A stretch of DNA of 64,000 nucleotides from Gammaproteobacteria bacterium. GTDB lineage: Bacteria > Pseudomonadota > Gammaproteobacteria > Pseudomonadales > Azotimanducaceae. Below the pieces are notes generated by a model. The model made no database searches, was not told the origin of the DNA, and saw nothing but the letters and a program-made list of their open reading frames with translations. Below, piece by piece: positions 20,030 to 27,522 of the stretch. Where the stretch lies: positions 186,001 through 250,000 of the forward strand of contig JAJFJZ010000013.1 of NCBI GenBank assembly GCA_021773565.1. The letters run 5' to 3'. Positions within the stretch are counted from its first letter, which is position 1; every line of letters begins with the position of its first letter. A program made the translations under genes and the position numbers.

Positions 20030-20577
20030 GAATCAACCCCGATAATTACCGCAGTTGAACAATTGTATATCGAACTACCTGTACCAAGGCACCAGTTAAG
20101 GTCGTTGTTTACCTGCGGGCGATACGCCGGGCGATCGCCTTCATTACGATTACACAAACATCTGCCACAGCTGGATTTACCACAACAATCGTTGTACGAA
20201 ATCACATAGTTTCGTCCATCAGCCGGGTTAAAACAGGTGCCAATCCAGGTGACCGGTGACATCTCTGTTCCCGGCGGACAGGTATTGGCGGTACCTCCAC
20301 AACAACTACACAAAAAACCATCGATTGCGCAATAACGCCAGTAATCACACTGAGTAGGATCACCAGGATCCTGAGCATTACCACTTGACTGTGGAGCAAC
20401 ACCGGCACTACCACCGCCATGCGAAAGTTCACCTTCAGACGCACGTGCCACAGGTAACAACGGCAAGGTAGACGCACCAACGAATGTCATACCAAGCCTG
20501 GTGAGCACACTGCGCCTTGAAGTGCATTGCGCGATCCCGCGGCTTGCTTGTTCAAATACCCTATCCAGGAAACTCAT
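20026..20577 (-). CDS. mauA: tryptophylquinone amine dehydrogenase light chain (MauA/AauA type)
   Basis: Catalytic small subunit of a periplasmic amine dehydrogenase. It has 183 residues. The N-terminus has a Tat-like signal (SRRSVLTRLGMTFVGAS). The mature part is Cys-rich with CDYWRYCAIDGFLCSCCGG, VTWIGTCFNPADG, YNDCCGKSSCGRCLCN and NNDLNWC. By comparison with known MauA, the Trp in TWIGTC and the Trp in LNWC are the two that are cross-linked into tryptophan tryptophylquinone. The gene lies 13 bp after the heavy chain gene. Methylamine and aromatic amine dehydrogenases share these features, so the substrate class is open. Confidence 0.92.
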   Translation of the reverse strand: MSFLDRVFEQASRGIAQCTSRRSVLTRLGMTFVGASTLPLLPVARASEGELSHGGGSAGVAPQSSGNAQDPGDPTQCDYWRYCAIDGFLCSCCGGTANTCPPGTEMSPVTWIGTCFNPADGRNYVISYNDCCGKSSCGRCLCNRNEGDRPAYRPQVNNDLNWCLGTGSSIYNCSTAVIIGVDS

Positions 20578-20590
20578 CTATTATTCTCTC

Positions 20591-21790
20591 TCAATCGACC
20601 TGAACTACGAAAGGCGTTGCTGCGCCACCCAAACTAATGGTGCGCTGCAATTCACCGCTATGGCTGTCGAGCACATCCAGCGACATTAACGCATTGGTTA
20701 CCACCAGCAGGCTTGGGCTTCCTCGCGTGAGCGCTATGGAAAGTCCTCCATTTGGCAGTTTTAACCTTCGCACCATTTTTTTTGCAACAGGGTCTATGGC
20801 CCAAACTTCTGAACCACCGCTCTTATGCGACCCTTCAACCCCGTCCGGAGCCATCACAACAAATAATTCACTACTGCTGGCTCCAATGATTTGCCAGCCG
20901 GATGGTCTCCAGTTTTCAGACTTGAGATTTGCGGGAATAAAATCCCAATCCTCGAGAACTTGTGCACTCTCACCTCGAAAGTCGATCGCCTGCATGCGAC
21001 CTTGAAAACTTGGAAAATAGTGGATACCTCCAACTTGCCCATTTTTGATAAACAGCGGGTCTTTCTGGATATCAATAAACTGTTTTGTCCGCTGCTGAGA
21101 CTTGACGGCACCATCCTTATCCAGGACATAAGTTACCATCGCTCCATCGGCACACAGCGACGAAAATGCGGTATCGCCCGTAGGAAAGATAAAATTGCAG
21201 CCCGGCGTGGAGACTTCTCCAACCACTTTTCTTTCGATGAGGTCAACTACCGTAACTGAGGTGGCGGGCGTAAAATTCATTATGAGCCCCAATCGCTCAT
21301 CACCCAGTAACTGAAAAGAATTCTGTTGTGTTACCACCTGCTGGCGTTTGGTGGGTAAGACAATCTCGCCTATGGGCAACAATGTGCGTTTGTCATAAAT
21401 GACCAGAACATCTGTCCGCTCACCATAACTCAATCGGGAGTACACCGTCATATTGGCGTACAGTTCCGGACGTGTCGAAGCTGCCCTGAAATTGCCCATT
21501 ATTCCAGCGCTCAACAAACCCTTATAATTTCTCTCGCTGGCAGCAACATCAACAATAACGATTTTCCCATCCAGCAAACTGGCAAAATTCAGGTCTAGAG
21601 CGAACACCCAGCTATCAGGATAAGTTTCGGGCAAAGTCTCTACAACGGGTATGGGTTCAACGGGCAGAGCCTGAGAAAATGTGGGTTTACTATTGGTTTT
21701 TCCATCGGCGGCAAGGTCTGTTACTGGCATGCTTACCAGGCAACTAACACCAACGAGCAAGGCAATCGAAAAAGACTGGTTTATAGACAT
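20591..21790 (-). CDS. mauB: amine dehydrogenase heavy chain (MauB/AauB type)
   Basis: Periplasmic large subunit of 399 residues, with signal peptide (SFSIALLVGVSCLVSMPVTD) and a beta-propeller body. Family-like segments include SWVFALDLNFASLLDGKIVI, RTDVLVIYDKRTLLP, GDERLGLIMNFTPATSVTVV and EVWAIDPVAKKMVRRL. The heavy chain holds the light chain and shapes the substrate channel. GGAGGG lies nine bases before the ATG, and a promoter with TTGACA lies upstream (21851-21879). It heads a unit of heavy chain, light chain, two cytochromes and a TonB-dependent receptor. Confidence 0.88.
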   Translation of the reverse strand: MSINQSFSIALLVGVSCLVSMPVTDLAADGKTNSKPTFSQALPVEPIPVVETLPETYPDSWVFALDLNFASLLDGKIVIVDVAASERNYKGLLSAGIMGNFRAASTRPELYANMTVYSRLSYGERTDVLVIYDKRTLLPIGEIVLPTKRQQVVTQQNSFQLLGDERLGLIMNFTPATSVTVVDLIERKVVGEVSTPGCNFIFPTGDTAFSSLCADGAMVTYVLDKDGAVKSQQRTKQFIDIQKDPLFIKNGQVGGIHYFPSFQGRMQAIDFRGESAQVLEDWDFIPANLKSENWRPSGWQIIGASSSELFVVMAPDGVEGSHKSGGSEVWAIDPVAKKMVRRLKLPNGGLSIALTRGSPSLLVVTNALMSLDVLDSHSGELQRTISLGGAATPFVVQVD

Positions 21791-21850
21791 CCTGACGGAT
21801 CCCTCCTTCGAGCTATATGAACTTTTGCAAAAATTAGTGCTATTGTCCTA

Positions 21851-21879
21851 AAATTACTCGCTTGGACAGCTGGTGTCAA
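21851..21879 (-). promoter_or_regulatory. probable promoter of the amine dehydrogenase genes with an overlapping inverted repeat
   Basis: On the minus strand TTGACA (21874-21879) and TAATTT (21851-21856) are spaced by 17 bp. The -35 box is part of an inverted repeat, TTGGACA (21862-21868) and TGTCAA (21874-21879) around five bases, which could be an operator for the TetR-type regulator encoded next to it on the other strand. Confidence 0.5.
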
Positions 21880-21936
21880 TCTGTACAAGGCATATTGAGT
21901 ATGCTTTTTTAACCTGTATTACTTAAAGGACAATCA

Positions 21937-22584
21937 TTGCGCGATATACTGGTAGAGAGCCCCTTAAAAGCAGTTTCGAACAAGGGCAATCAGCGCATAC
22001 GGCAGATTCTGCTTGCCGCGCTGGAGGTGCTTATTCGTCATGGATATCACGCCTTTACCATGCGAGAGGTGGCCGCTGAGTGCAATATATCTGTTGGCAA
22101 TCTGAACTATTATTACCGAAGCAAAGCCGGTCTATTATCAGATCTAATTGATTCCGTATGGCGGGGATATGAAGTAGAGTTTGATCGAATTTTACATGAC
22201 AGCGGGCCACACGATCCGGAACACGCTCTGGAGGCTGCATTTCGATTAATACTGGATGACCTGGCTACCAGAGAGACCACGGTGTTTTTTCCTGAACTGT
22301 GGGCCATGGCAAACCATGATGCGGATGCAGCGAAACGCCTTGATCAGATATATGGCAAAGTTCGCCAGGTGTTTATTGCTCTGATACCGCAAATCAACCC
22401 CACGCTCAGTGAGGTAGAAATCAGTGAACTTGCGCTGTTCCTGTCTGCCTCACTTGAAGGCCAGACAATGTTTGTTGGGTACCGTAAGCCCTGGTCGGCA
22501 CATCGTAAACAGATCAGTAATATTGCAGTTAAGGGTTTGCTGGACCTCGTTCGCAACCTGAGACCCGAACACTGCGAGCCTTGA
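21937..22584 (+). CDS. TetR/AcrR family transcriptional regulator
   Basis: Protein of 215 residues. The N-terminal helix-turn-helix is seen in RQILLAALEVLIRHGYHAFT, MREVAAECNISVGNLNYYYR and SKAGLLSDLIDSVW. The C-terminal ligand-binding part is of the BetI-like kind (FPELWAMANHDADAAKRLDQ). The TTG start at 21937 is supported by AAAGGA six bases upstream. The gene is divergent from mauB and abuts the convergent mauD stop without any gap, so it sits between the two halves of the amine dehydrogenase locus and most likely controls them. Confidence 0.88.
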   Translation: MRDILVESPLKAVSNKGNQRIRQILLAALEVLIRHGYHAFTMREVAAECNISVGNLNYYYRSKAGLLSDLIDSVWRGYEVEFDRILHDSGPHDPEHALEAAFRLILDDLATRETTVFFPELWAMANHDADAAKRLDQIYGKVRQVFIALIPQINPTLSEVEISELALFLSASLEGQTMFVGYRKPWSAHRKQISNIAVKGLLDLVRNLRPEHCEP

Positions 22585-23178
22585 CTAAAGCTTGCCTAAA
22601 TACTCCTGTACCGAAGACACACCGCGTTCCTTGGCTTCAAATAAACTCTCCAGATGTTCACGGGAATTCACCAGGCCCTTGGAACGAATGATGCCCTCTT
22701 CATCCAGCAGCAGTGCGAATGGTAGTTTGCTCACTTTGTAGGTCATACCCAAAGCTTCCGAAAGTACATACGTAAAGTCTGACAAGGCGTACTCGCTAAT
22801 AAATTGTTTTTGCTCTTCCAGGTCCCCATCGCTGGCAAGCACAATGTCCAGCCAGTCGCTCTCTGATCTACCTGAAGATCTCAGAACTGGCAATAGAGTT
22901 TTACACACCGGGCACGTAGGCGACAGGAAGAACACCAGTGTACTTCGCGCGCGTTCACTGGCTGCACCCAGCGATATTTTACGACCATTCATATCCGTAA
23001 CTGCGACTACGGGTGCTGCTTCACCCACCAGTGGTCCGCTACGCACCATCAGGGCACCCGCTGGTGCTATACGTTCATGCAGCACTCCGATCTGCCTCGC
23101 CAGTGCCAAAACCACTACGGAGAGCCCGCCCACCATAACCCAGAGTGTAATATTCGAGATGAGCAAGGCCGTATTCAT
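22585..23178 (-). CDS. mauD: amine dehydrogenase maturation protein MauD
   Basis: Membrane-anchored thioredoxin-like protein of 197 residues. One N-terminal hydrophobic segment (LWVMVGGLSVVVLALARQIG) is followed by a thioredoxin fold with the active site CPVC in LVFFLSPTCPVCKTLLPVLR and a cis-Pro-like KLPFALLLDEEG. MauD is needed for correct disulfides or stability of the light chain. It starts 3 bp after mauE. Its stop codon touches the last base of the opposing tetR gene, which separates it from mauB and mauA. Confidence 0.9.
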   Translation of the reverse strand: MNTALLISNITLWVMVGGLSVVVLALARQIGVLHERIAPAGALMVRSGPLVGEAAPVVAVTDMNGRKISLGAASERARSTLVFFLSPTCPVCKTLLPVLRSSGRSESDWLDIVLASDGDLEEQKQFISEYALSDFTYVLSEALGMTYKVSKLPFALLLDEEGIIRSKGLVNSREHLESLFEAKERGVSSVQEYLGKL

Positions 23179-23181
23179 TAT

Positions 23182-23715
23182 TTAATTCTGTCCACTGTAG
23201 TCTGGAAGAGAAAGTTGTGCTGTCGCTGAATATATAAGAACAAAAACACTGGCAGCACACAGGGATGTAAATCCATCAAGCAGCCCCAGTTCGCGGCCGG
23301 TATTGTCAAATGTTCCAAGAATTGCCATCAGGATCAGGCCCGCATTCCTAATCACGAGCCAAACACTAAGCGTTTGTCTCACAGCCGGGCCAGAACAACC
23401 ACAATCTATTTCTGTTCGACCGCGAATCAGGTTGACGGCAATTGCCGCTGTATAAACAAGCAGCAGGATAGCCGCAGCAAAGCCTGCAAACCATATATTT
23501 AGCAGCAAGGCGCCAGTAATTAAAAGTTCTATGGTAACAAGTGCAAAAAAAGCCGGTCTTAACATCAGGTGAGGCAACAATTGATAGTCTTCAAGGGATG
23601 CCTTGAACTCTGTAGGATCTTTGAGCTTATGCACTACAGCGGCGAGGAAAACCCCCGCCAGCATCCATCGAAGCGTAAGCATAATAGCGGGATCTGTAAG
23701 AACGCTCTGAAACAT
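23182..23715 (-). CDS. mauE: amine dehydrogenase maturation membrane protein MauE
   Basis: Inner-membrane protein of about 177 residues with four to five hydrophobic segments and the family pattern ALRWMLAGVFLAAVVHKLKD-like start (here LTLRWMLAGVFLAAVVHKLK), RGRTEIDCGCSG with the Cys pair, and a second helix pair. MauE and MauD are required for forming the disulfide-rich light chain. The ATG at 23715 is used; a TTG three bases earlier is possible, and no clear ribosome binding site is present. Confidence 0.87.
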   Translation of the reverse strand: MFQSVLTDPAIMLTLRWMLAGVFLAAVVHKLKDPTEFKASLEDYQLLPHLMLRPAFFALVTIELLITGALLLNIWFAGFAAAILLLVYTAAIAVNLIRGRTEIDCGCSGPAVRQTLSVWLVIRNAGLILMAILGTFDNTGRELGLLDGFTSLCAASVFVLIYSATAQLSLPDYSGQN

Positions 23716-23830
23716 CAATAATCAACATTACTGTAACCGTTAGCACCTATGGTATCTCAAAGGCTGAAGAAGAAGAATAATTTTAGGCGTAATCATGCTG
23801 TAATAGTGACCTCTGTAATCAGACGCACTT

Positions 23831-24901
23831 GTGTTCCAAAATTTAGAGAAACTGATCTTGTTCAAAAGACACCATAAAAGTCGGCCACTAGCATGGATAT
23901 TGCTCGCTCCGCTCCTGAGTTTAACCGTAGGGAGTTCAACAATATTGGCGCAACAAAGCTTTGAGGAGTGGAAATTGGAATTTCGCGGTGAAGCGCTGGA
24001 GCACGGAATTAGTGCAGTAACGCTCGACCAGATCCTGCCGGAAATAAAACAGGAGCGACAGGTTGTCACTGCAGACCGCAACCAGGCTGAATTTACCAAT
24101 ACCTATGCACGGTATCTAAAACGCGTTAGCCCCTGGAGAATCAAGAAAGGACGTGAGCTGATACGCAGTGAACACGCAGAAATGATTAACCGGGTAGCAC
24201 AGGCCTATGGGGTACAGGCGCGTTTTATAATCGCCATTCTCGGCATTGAAACCAACTACGGAACCTTTGAGCTCAATCACTCCGTTTTTGATGTTGTCGC
24301 TACACTTGCCTTCGACGGAAGAAGAGCTGCCCAGTTTCGCAACGAACTTCTGGCAGCCCTTGAGATTGTGGATAAAGGTTATGCCAGCCCACAGATGCTG
24401 AGCAGTTCCTGGGCGGGCGCGCTCGGCTTTCCCCAATTCAACCCAAGCAACTACCTGCGACTTGCCGTGGACGAGGACATGGACGGGAAACGTGATATTT
24501 GGCAAATGGGACCGGACCTGATTGGCTCAGTGGCAAACTATTTAAAAGACACAGATTGGCGAGATGACCAAACGTGGGGGCGTGAAGTACGCCTGCCACC
24601 TGAGGGCGAAATATCGCTGCGTGGAGAACAGTCTGAAGGGCTGCCACCAGCACAGGTATGCAATAAATATAAAACTTTGGGTATCTGGCGTAGTTTGCCG
24701 GAATGGCAGAGTCGGGGTGTGCGAACAAAATGGGGTGCCAGCCTACCTACCCGCCCTCTAGTGGCTGCACTGGTTATTGGGGATGAGGGAGACAATAAGG
24801 GTTATCTTGTTTACCGGAATTTCTGCTCACTTCTGCGCTATAACCCCTCTTTTCGCTATGCGCTAGGCGTTTCACTGCTAGCCGACAGGATTGGTAACTA
24901 G
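23831..24901 (+). CDS. mltB: lytic murein transglycosylase, MltB family
   Basis: Periplasmic enzyme of up to 356 residues that cleaves the glycan strands of peptidoglycan. After a hydrophobic export segment (PLAWILLAPLLSLTVGSS) it shows the MltB fold: YARYLKRVSPWRIKKGREL, the catalytic Glu in FIIAILGIETNYG, SSWAGALGFPQFNPSNYLRL, AVDEDMDGKRDIWQ and GSVANYLKDTDW. The start used is GTG at 23831, with a weak ribosome binding site; a TTG further in, before the hydrophobic segment, is possible. It stands alone between mauE (divergent) and the DUF899 gene. Confidence 0.9.
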   Translation: MFQNLEKLILFKRHHKSRPLAWILLAPLLSLTVGSSTILAQQSFEEWKLEFRGEALEHGISAVTLDQILPEIKQERQVVTADRNQAEFTNTYARYLKRVSPWRIKKGRELIRSEHAEMINRVAQAYGVQARFIIAILGIETNYGTFELNHSVFDVVATLAFDGRRAAQFRNELLAALEIVDKGYASPQMLSSSWAGALGFPQFNPSNYLRLAVDEDMDGKRDIWQMGPDLIGSVANYLKDTDWRDDQTWGREVRLPPEGEISLRGEQSEGLPPAQVCNKYKTLGIWRSLPEWQSRGVRTKWGASLPTRPLVAALVIGDEGDNKGYLVYRNFCSLLRYNPSFRYALGVSLLADRIGN

Positions 24902-24973
24902 CATAGGTACGCTACTTGAAACATGGGTTTATTGGGCTCATGCTAAACCCGACTGCTAATTGGGAGCACTAAT

Positions 24974-25567
24974 ATGAATGCCTTACAGGAAGCTGAACTG
25001 CAACTGCTCGAGCTCACCCAAAAAGTTGCCAAACTCCGCAAAGACTCAGAACCTGTGCAGGTTAAGAATTACGTCTTTTCAGACACCGCTGGTGAAGTTT
25101 CACTGCTGGAACTTTTCGGAGACAAAGACACACTTTTTGTAATCCACAATATGGGCCAGGGTTGTCGCTATTGCACACTTTGGGCCGACGGCCTGAATGG
25201 CTTTGTTCCACACATCGAAAGTCACCATGCGTTAGCCCTGGTGTCCAAAGATTCTCCCCAGATTCAGCGCGACATGGCCAATTCACGCAACTGGCGCTTT
25301 AAAATGGCATCACATGGAGGTGGAGACTATATAAGAGAAGAAACAGTCTTCGCCGGAGATACTAACAGTGCAGGTATGGTTTGCTATATTCGAAAAGGGG
25401 ACAATATATTTCGAAAGAACTCGGCAGTATTTGGCCCCGGGGATGAATTTTGTCCGCACTGGAATCTGCTAAGCCTGGCAGGTATTGGTGAAGCAGAATG
25501 GACACCCCAGTTTCACTACTGGAAACGACCGGAGGTTATGGATGATGGTGGCCAAGATCTTGTCTAG
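24974..25567 (+). CDS. DUF899 thioredoxin-like protein
   Basis: Protein of 197 residues of the DUF899 family: LFGDKDTLFVIHNMGQGCRY then CTLWADGLNGFVPHIE in the first half, and EFCPHWNLLSLAG near the end. The fold is thioredoxin-like, with CRYC in place of the classical CxxC motif. It has a coiled N-terminal segment (residues 1-30) and no export signal, so it is cytoplasmic. The activity is unknown; peroxiredoxin-like function is sometimes suggested for relatives. GGGAG seven bases before the ATG fixes the start. The gene is not obviously part of an operon. Confidence 0.78.
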   Translation: MNALQEAELQLLELTQKVAKLRKDSEPVQVKNYVFSDTAGEVSLLELFGDKDTLFVIHNMGQGCRYCTLWADGLNGFVPHIESHHALALVSKDSPQIQRDMANSRNWRFKMASHGGGDYIREETVFAGDTNSAGMVCYIRKGDNIFRKNSAVFGPGDEFCPHWNLLSLAGIGEAEWTPQFHYWKRPEVMDDGGQDLV

Positions 25568-25604
25568 TGCACCTCTTGTTTAATATTTGGAATCGATTCA
25601 GGGA

Positions 25605-26735
25605 CTACAGGAAATGACAGACCTCGATGAACTGGTAGGCAGAGTGGAGGGGTTGGAAACACATATCCGCCGTCTGGAAGGAATCCTCATCGCGATTCTG
25701 GACGAAATTGCCAACGGATCTATCGAAGATTCTGCTGTACGAATCCGGGAAATTCTGGATCAAAGTGAACAGGAATACTGATTGTGCTCCACTTTTCACA
25801 GCCTCGTTTGAGCGCTTGCTGAAACCACGCAGCCAGTATATAGATTTCATCAATCGTTCATTCTTTGTCAGGATAAACTTAAACCTGACAGGATCCTGAT
25901 TGATTCTGATCAGACGGTTGAAGCGCTTTATATCTCTTCTCCAAAGCGCTTCCTTGATCAGCGTCTCTATATTGGGATTGGAGCGCAGAAGTTCTTTATT
26001 GGATTCATAAGCAAGTTCAAGAAAGCCGATATAACTTTCTCTGTTGTATTCCCGCCTCGACGATGTAGCAGTTGGATGCACCCGATAATAACTCCCCAAA
26101 AACGGGGTATAAACCATGGACACATCCGTTAACAGGAGGTGCACATACAAATCAAAATCTTCGAATATTGGTTCTTTTGTTTCCCGGTACATCTTTCTCT
26201 TAAAGACGTCTCGGTGGTACAGGAGTGTGCTCGTATGAATGGGCAGATCCGGTTTAAAAGACCAGGAGAAAATACGATTAAGTAGCTCTTCGTTGGTGAA
26301 ATTTTCTGATACGATATCGGTGGTTGATGTCGTTTCCAGTTTTTCATCCTGACGAACCACCTGAAAATCATGGTGCAATATTACGTTGTCATGACGCTCC
26401 AGGTTTTTAGAATCCAGAAATTCCAGCTGAACCCTGAACTTATCATGTGCTAACCAATCATCGTGATCTAACAGTTGTACCCAGTCTCCCTTTGCCGCTT
26501 TTATGCCTGCGTTGCGCGCCGAGGCTATACCGCCATTTTCCTTATGGATATATTTTACTCGCTCATCCCGAGCAACCAGAGATTTGCACATTTCAGCAGT
26601 GTGATCAGTTGACCCATCATCAACCAGAATGCACTCCAGATTGGAATGCGTTTGCTTAAGCACACTTTCAACAGTTTTTTCCAGGAAACGTACAGCGTTG
26701 TGGCAGGGTATAACTACAGAGACTAAAGGGTTCAT
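25605..26735 (-). CDS. family 2 glycosyltransferase
   Basis: Protein of 376 residues. The GT-A domain occupies residues 1-230: PLVSVVIPCHNAVRFLEKTV, ECILVDDGSTDHT, ENGGIASARNAGIKAAKGDW and the DxD-containing VQLLDHDDWLAH. It uses a nucleotide sugar to extend a surface glycan or similar acceptor in the cytoplasm. The last 60 residues lie antisense to a likely small gene (25614-25781) and look unlike the rest of the family, so the natural C-terminus may have been altered by rearrangement. The gene is single, with no other glycan genes nearby. Confidence 0.83.
   Translation of the reverse strand: MNPLVSVVIPCHNAVRFLEKTVESVLKQTHSNLECILVDDGSTDHTAEMCKSLVARDERVKYIHKENGGIASARNAGIKAAKGDWVQLLDHDDWLAHDKFRVQLEFLDSKNLERHDNVILHHDFQVVRQDEKLETTSTTDIVSENFTNEELLNRIFSWSFKPDLPIHTSTLLYHRDVFKRKMYRETKEPIFEDFDLYVHLLLTDVSMVYTPFLGSYYRVHPTATSSRREYNRESYIGFLELAYESNKELLRSNPNIETLIKEALWRRDIKRFNRLIRINQDPVRFKFILTKNERLMKSIYWLRGFSKRSNEAVKSGAQSVFLFTLIQNFPDSYSRIFDRSVGNFVQNRDEDSFQTADMCFQPLHSAYQFIEVCHFL
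25614..25781 (+). CDS. small coiled-coil protein
   Basis: Protein of 55 residues starting MTDLDELVGRVEGLETHIRR, with heptad-like spacing of Leu and Ile and a charged tail (REILDQSEQEY). CAGGAA lies three bases before the ATG. It follows the DUF899 gene by 46 bp on the same strand. It overlaps antisense the last 56 codons of the glycosyltransferase gene, and both frames are open. The hydrophilic, regular helix pattern makes it a credible real gene, but this cannot be proved from one sequence. Confidence 0.5.
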   Translation: MTDLDELVGRVEGLETHIRRLEGILIAILDEIANGSIEDSAVRIREILDQSEQEY

Positions 26736-27060
26736 ATATGGGTAAGCCTGTTTTAGTAATTGTTACATACACATTACGGTATGTATGACGGAACTACCGA
26801 CAAACCCACCACAATCCGGGTCACACTTTTTACGTTACGAACCCTACCCTGAATCCAATTTGCGACGCGATCGAATCATTCCAGCTTTGATCCCTAATAC
26901 ACACACGTGCAGAACGTGCAGTGAATCATACCGACTTTTCCTGCAAAAACAGTAAGATTTTCCCGAATATTCATGCAATTGGCTGAATCGCTCGCACCAC
27001 GTCCGCTTCGGGCACATCCCCTCTGCTTCAATTAACACAAATTGGAGACTTACCATCAGG
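26736..27060. other. Intergenic stretch downstream of the tRNA-Pro repeats
   Basis: No credible gene is seen. The segment holds an inverted repeat TACATAC (26764-26770) and GTATGTA (26779-26785), 29 bp before the glycosyltransferase start, which could be an operator or a weak hairpin. It also holds a direct repeat of ACGTGCAG near 26910. A 70-codon minus-strand frame (26844-27056) has no ribosome binding site. Confidence 0.4.
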
Positions 27061-27250
27061 ATTGGTCGGAGTGAGAGGATTTAACCGCCAACCGCGTTGC
27101 GACGGCCCGGGGTCTGCTCTGTCGATATGAGTGATATGCTCGTAAACTTAACCGGATTGGTCGGAGTGAGAGGATTTAACCGCCAACCGCGTTGCGACGG
27201 CCCGGGGCCTGCTCTGTCGATATGAGTGATATGCTCGTAAACTTAACCGG
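27061..27250. repeat. two tandem 95-bp repeats carrying the tRNA-Pro 3' end
   Basis: Units 27061-27155 and 27156-27250 are identical except for one base (T at 27112 versus C in the second copy). On the minus strand each ends with the last 20-22 bases of the tRNA-Pro gene, including CCA (plus-strand ATTGGTCGGAGTGAGAGGAT). They follow directly the 3' end of the intact tRNA at 27253. The arrangement is like the rtT repeats downstream of tyrT in Escherichia coli, where each unit contains 19 bases of the tRNA 3' end. Confidence 0.85.
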
Positions 27251-27252
27251 AT

Positions 27253-27329
27253 TGGTCGGAGTGAGAGGATTTGAACCTCCGGCCCCTGCCTCCCGAAGGC
27301 AGTGCTCTACCAAGCTGAGCTACACTCCG
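27253..27329 (-). tRNA. tRNA-Pro (anticodon CGG)
   Basis: On the minus strand the 77-base gene forms a complete cloverleaf: acceptor CGGAGTG paired with CACTCCG, D arm GCTCAGCTTGGTAGAGC, anticodon stem CTGCC/GGCAG around the loop TTCGGGA, and T arm GAGGTTCAAATCCTC. The 3' CCA is encoded. The loop gives anticodon CGG, reading proline codon CCG. Confidence 0.95.
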
Positions 27330-27346
27330 ATATTCGTTCATCTTCC

Positions 27347-27453
27347 CGGCATCCATGCCGCAACTTAAACCTTCGTTTCAACCCCAGGCCCGCCATCCGT
27401 GGCGGCCCGCTCATCATTGCCCGGGCAGTGCCCGAGCTCAGCGCCAGCGCTGA
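27347..27453. repeat. cluster of four short GC-rich hairpins
   Basis: Four perfect six-pair inverted repeats occur within 107 bp: CGGCAT/ATGCCG (27347-27360), CCGCCA/TGGCGG (27390-27405), CGGGCA/TGCCCG (27422-27434) and TCAGCG/CGCTGA (27438-27453), with loops of one to four bases. They lie just upstream of the tRNA-Pro gene. The block looks like a REP-type element or structured RNA rather than a gene; a 63-codon minus-strand frame across it runs into the tRNA. Confidence 0.5.
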
Positions 27454-27522
27454 CCATTCTTTACCCTTGAACCCTTTCACATTGTAGTTAAAATTCATAC
27501 TGTCTCCAAATCACGGCAAAAA

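Noticed and set aside
26844-27056. 70-codon minus-strand frame downstream of the tRNA-Pro repeats
   Set aside because: No ribosome binding site and no domain; Cys- and Arg-rich random-looking sequence.
27061-27329. tRNA-Pro repeats considered as att sites of a resident integrative element
   Set aside because: The copies are directly tandem with no integrase or cargo between them, so no element is present now; a past event remains possible.
27307-27498. 63-codon minus-strand frame across the hairpin cluster
   Set aside because: It runs into the tRNA-Pro gene and its middle is made of inverted repeats, so it is better explained as non-coding.
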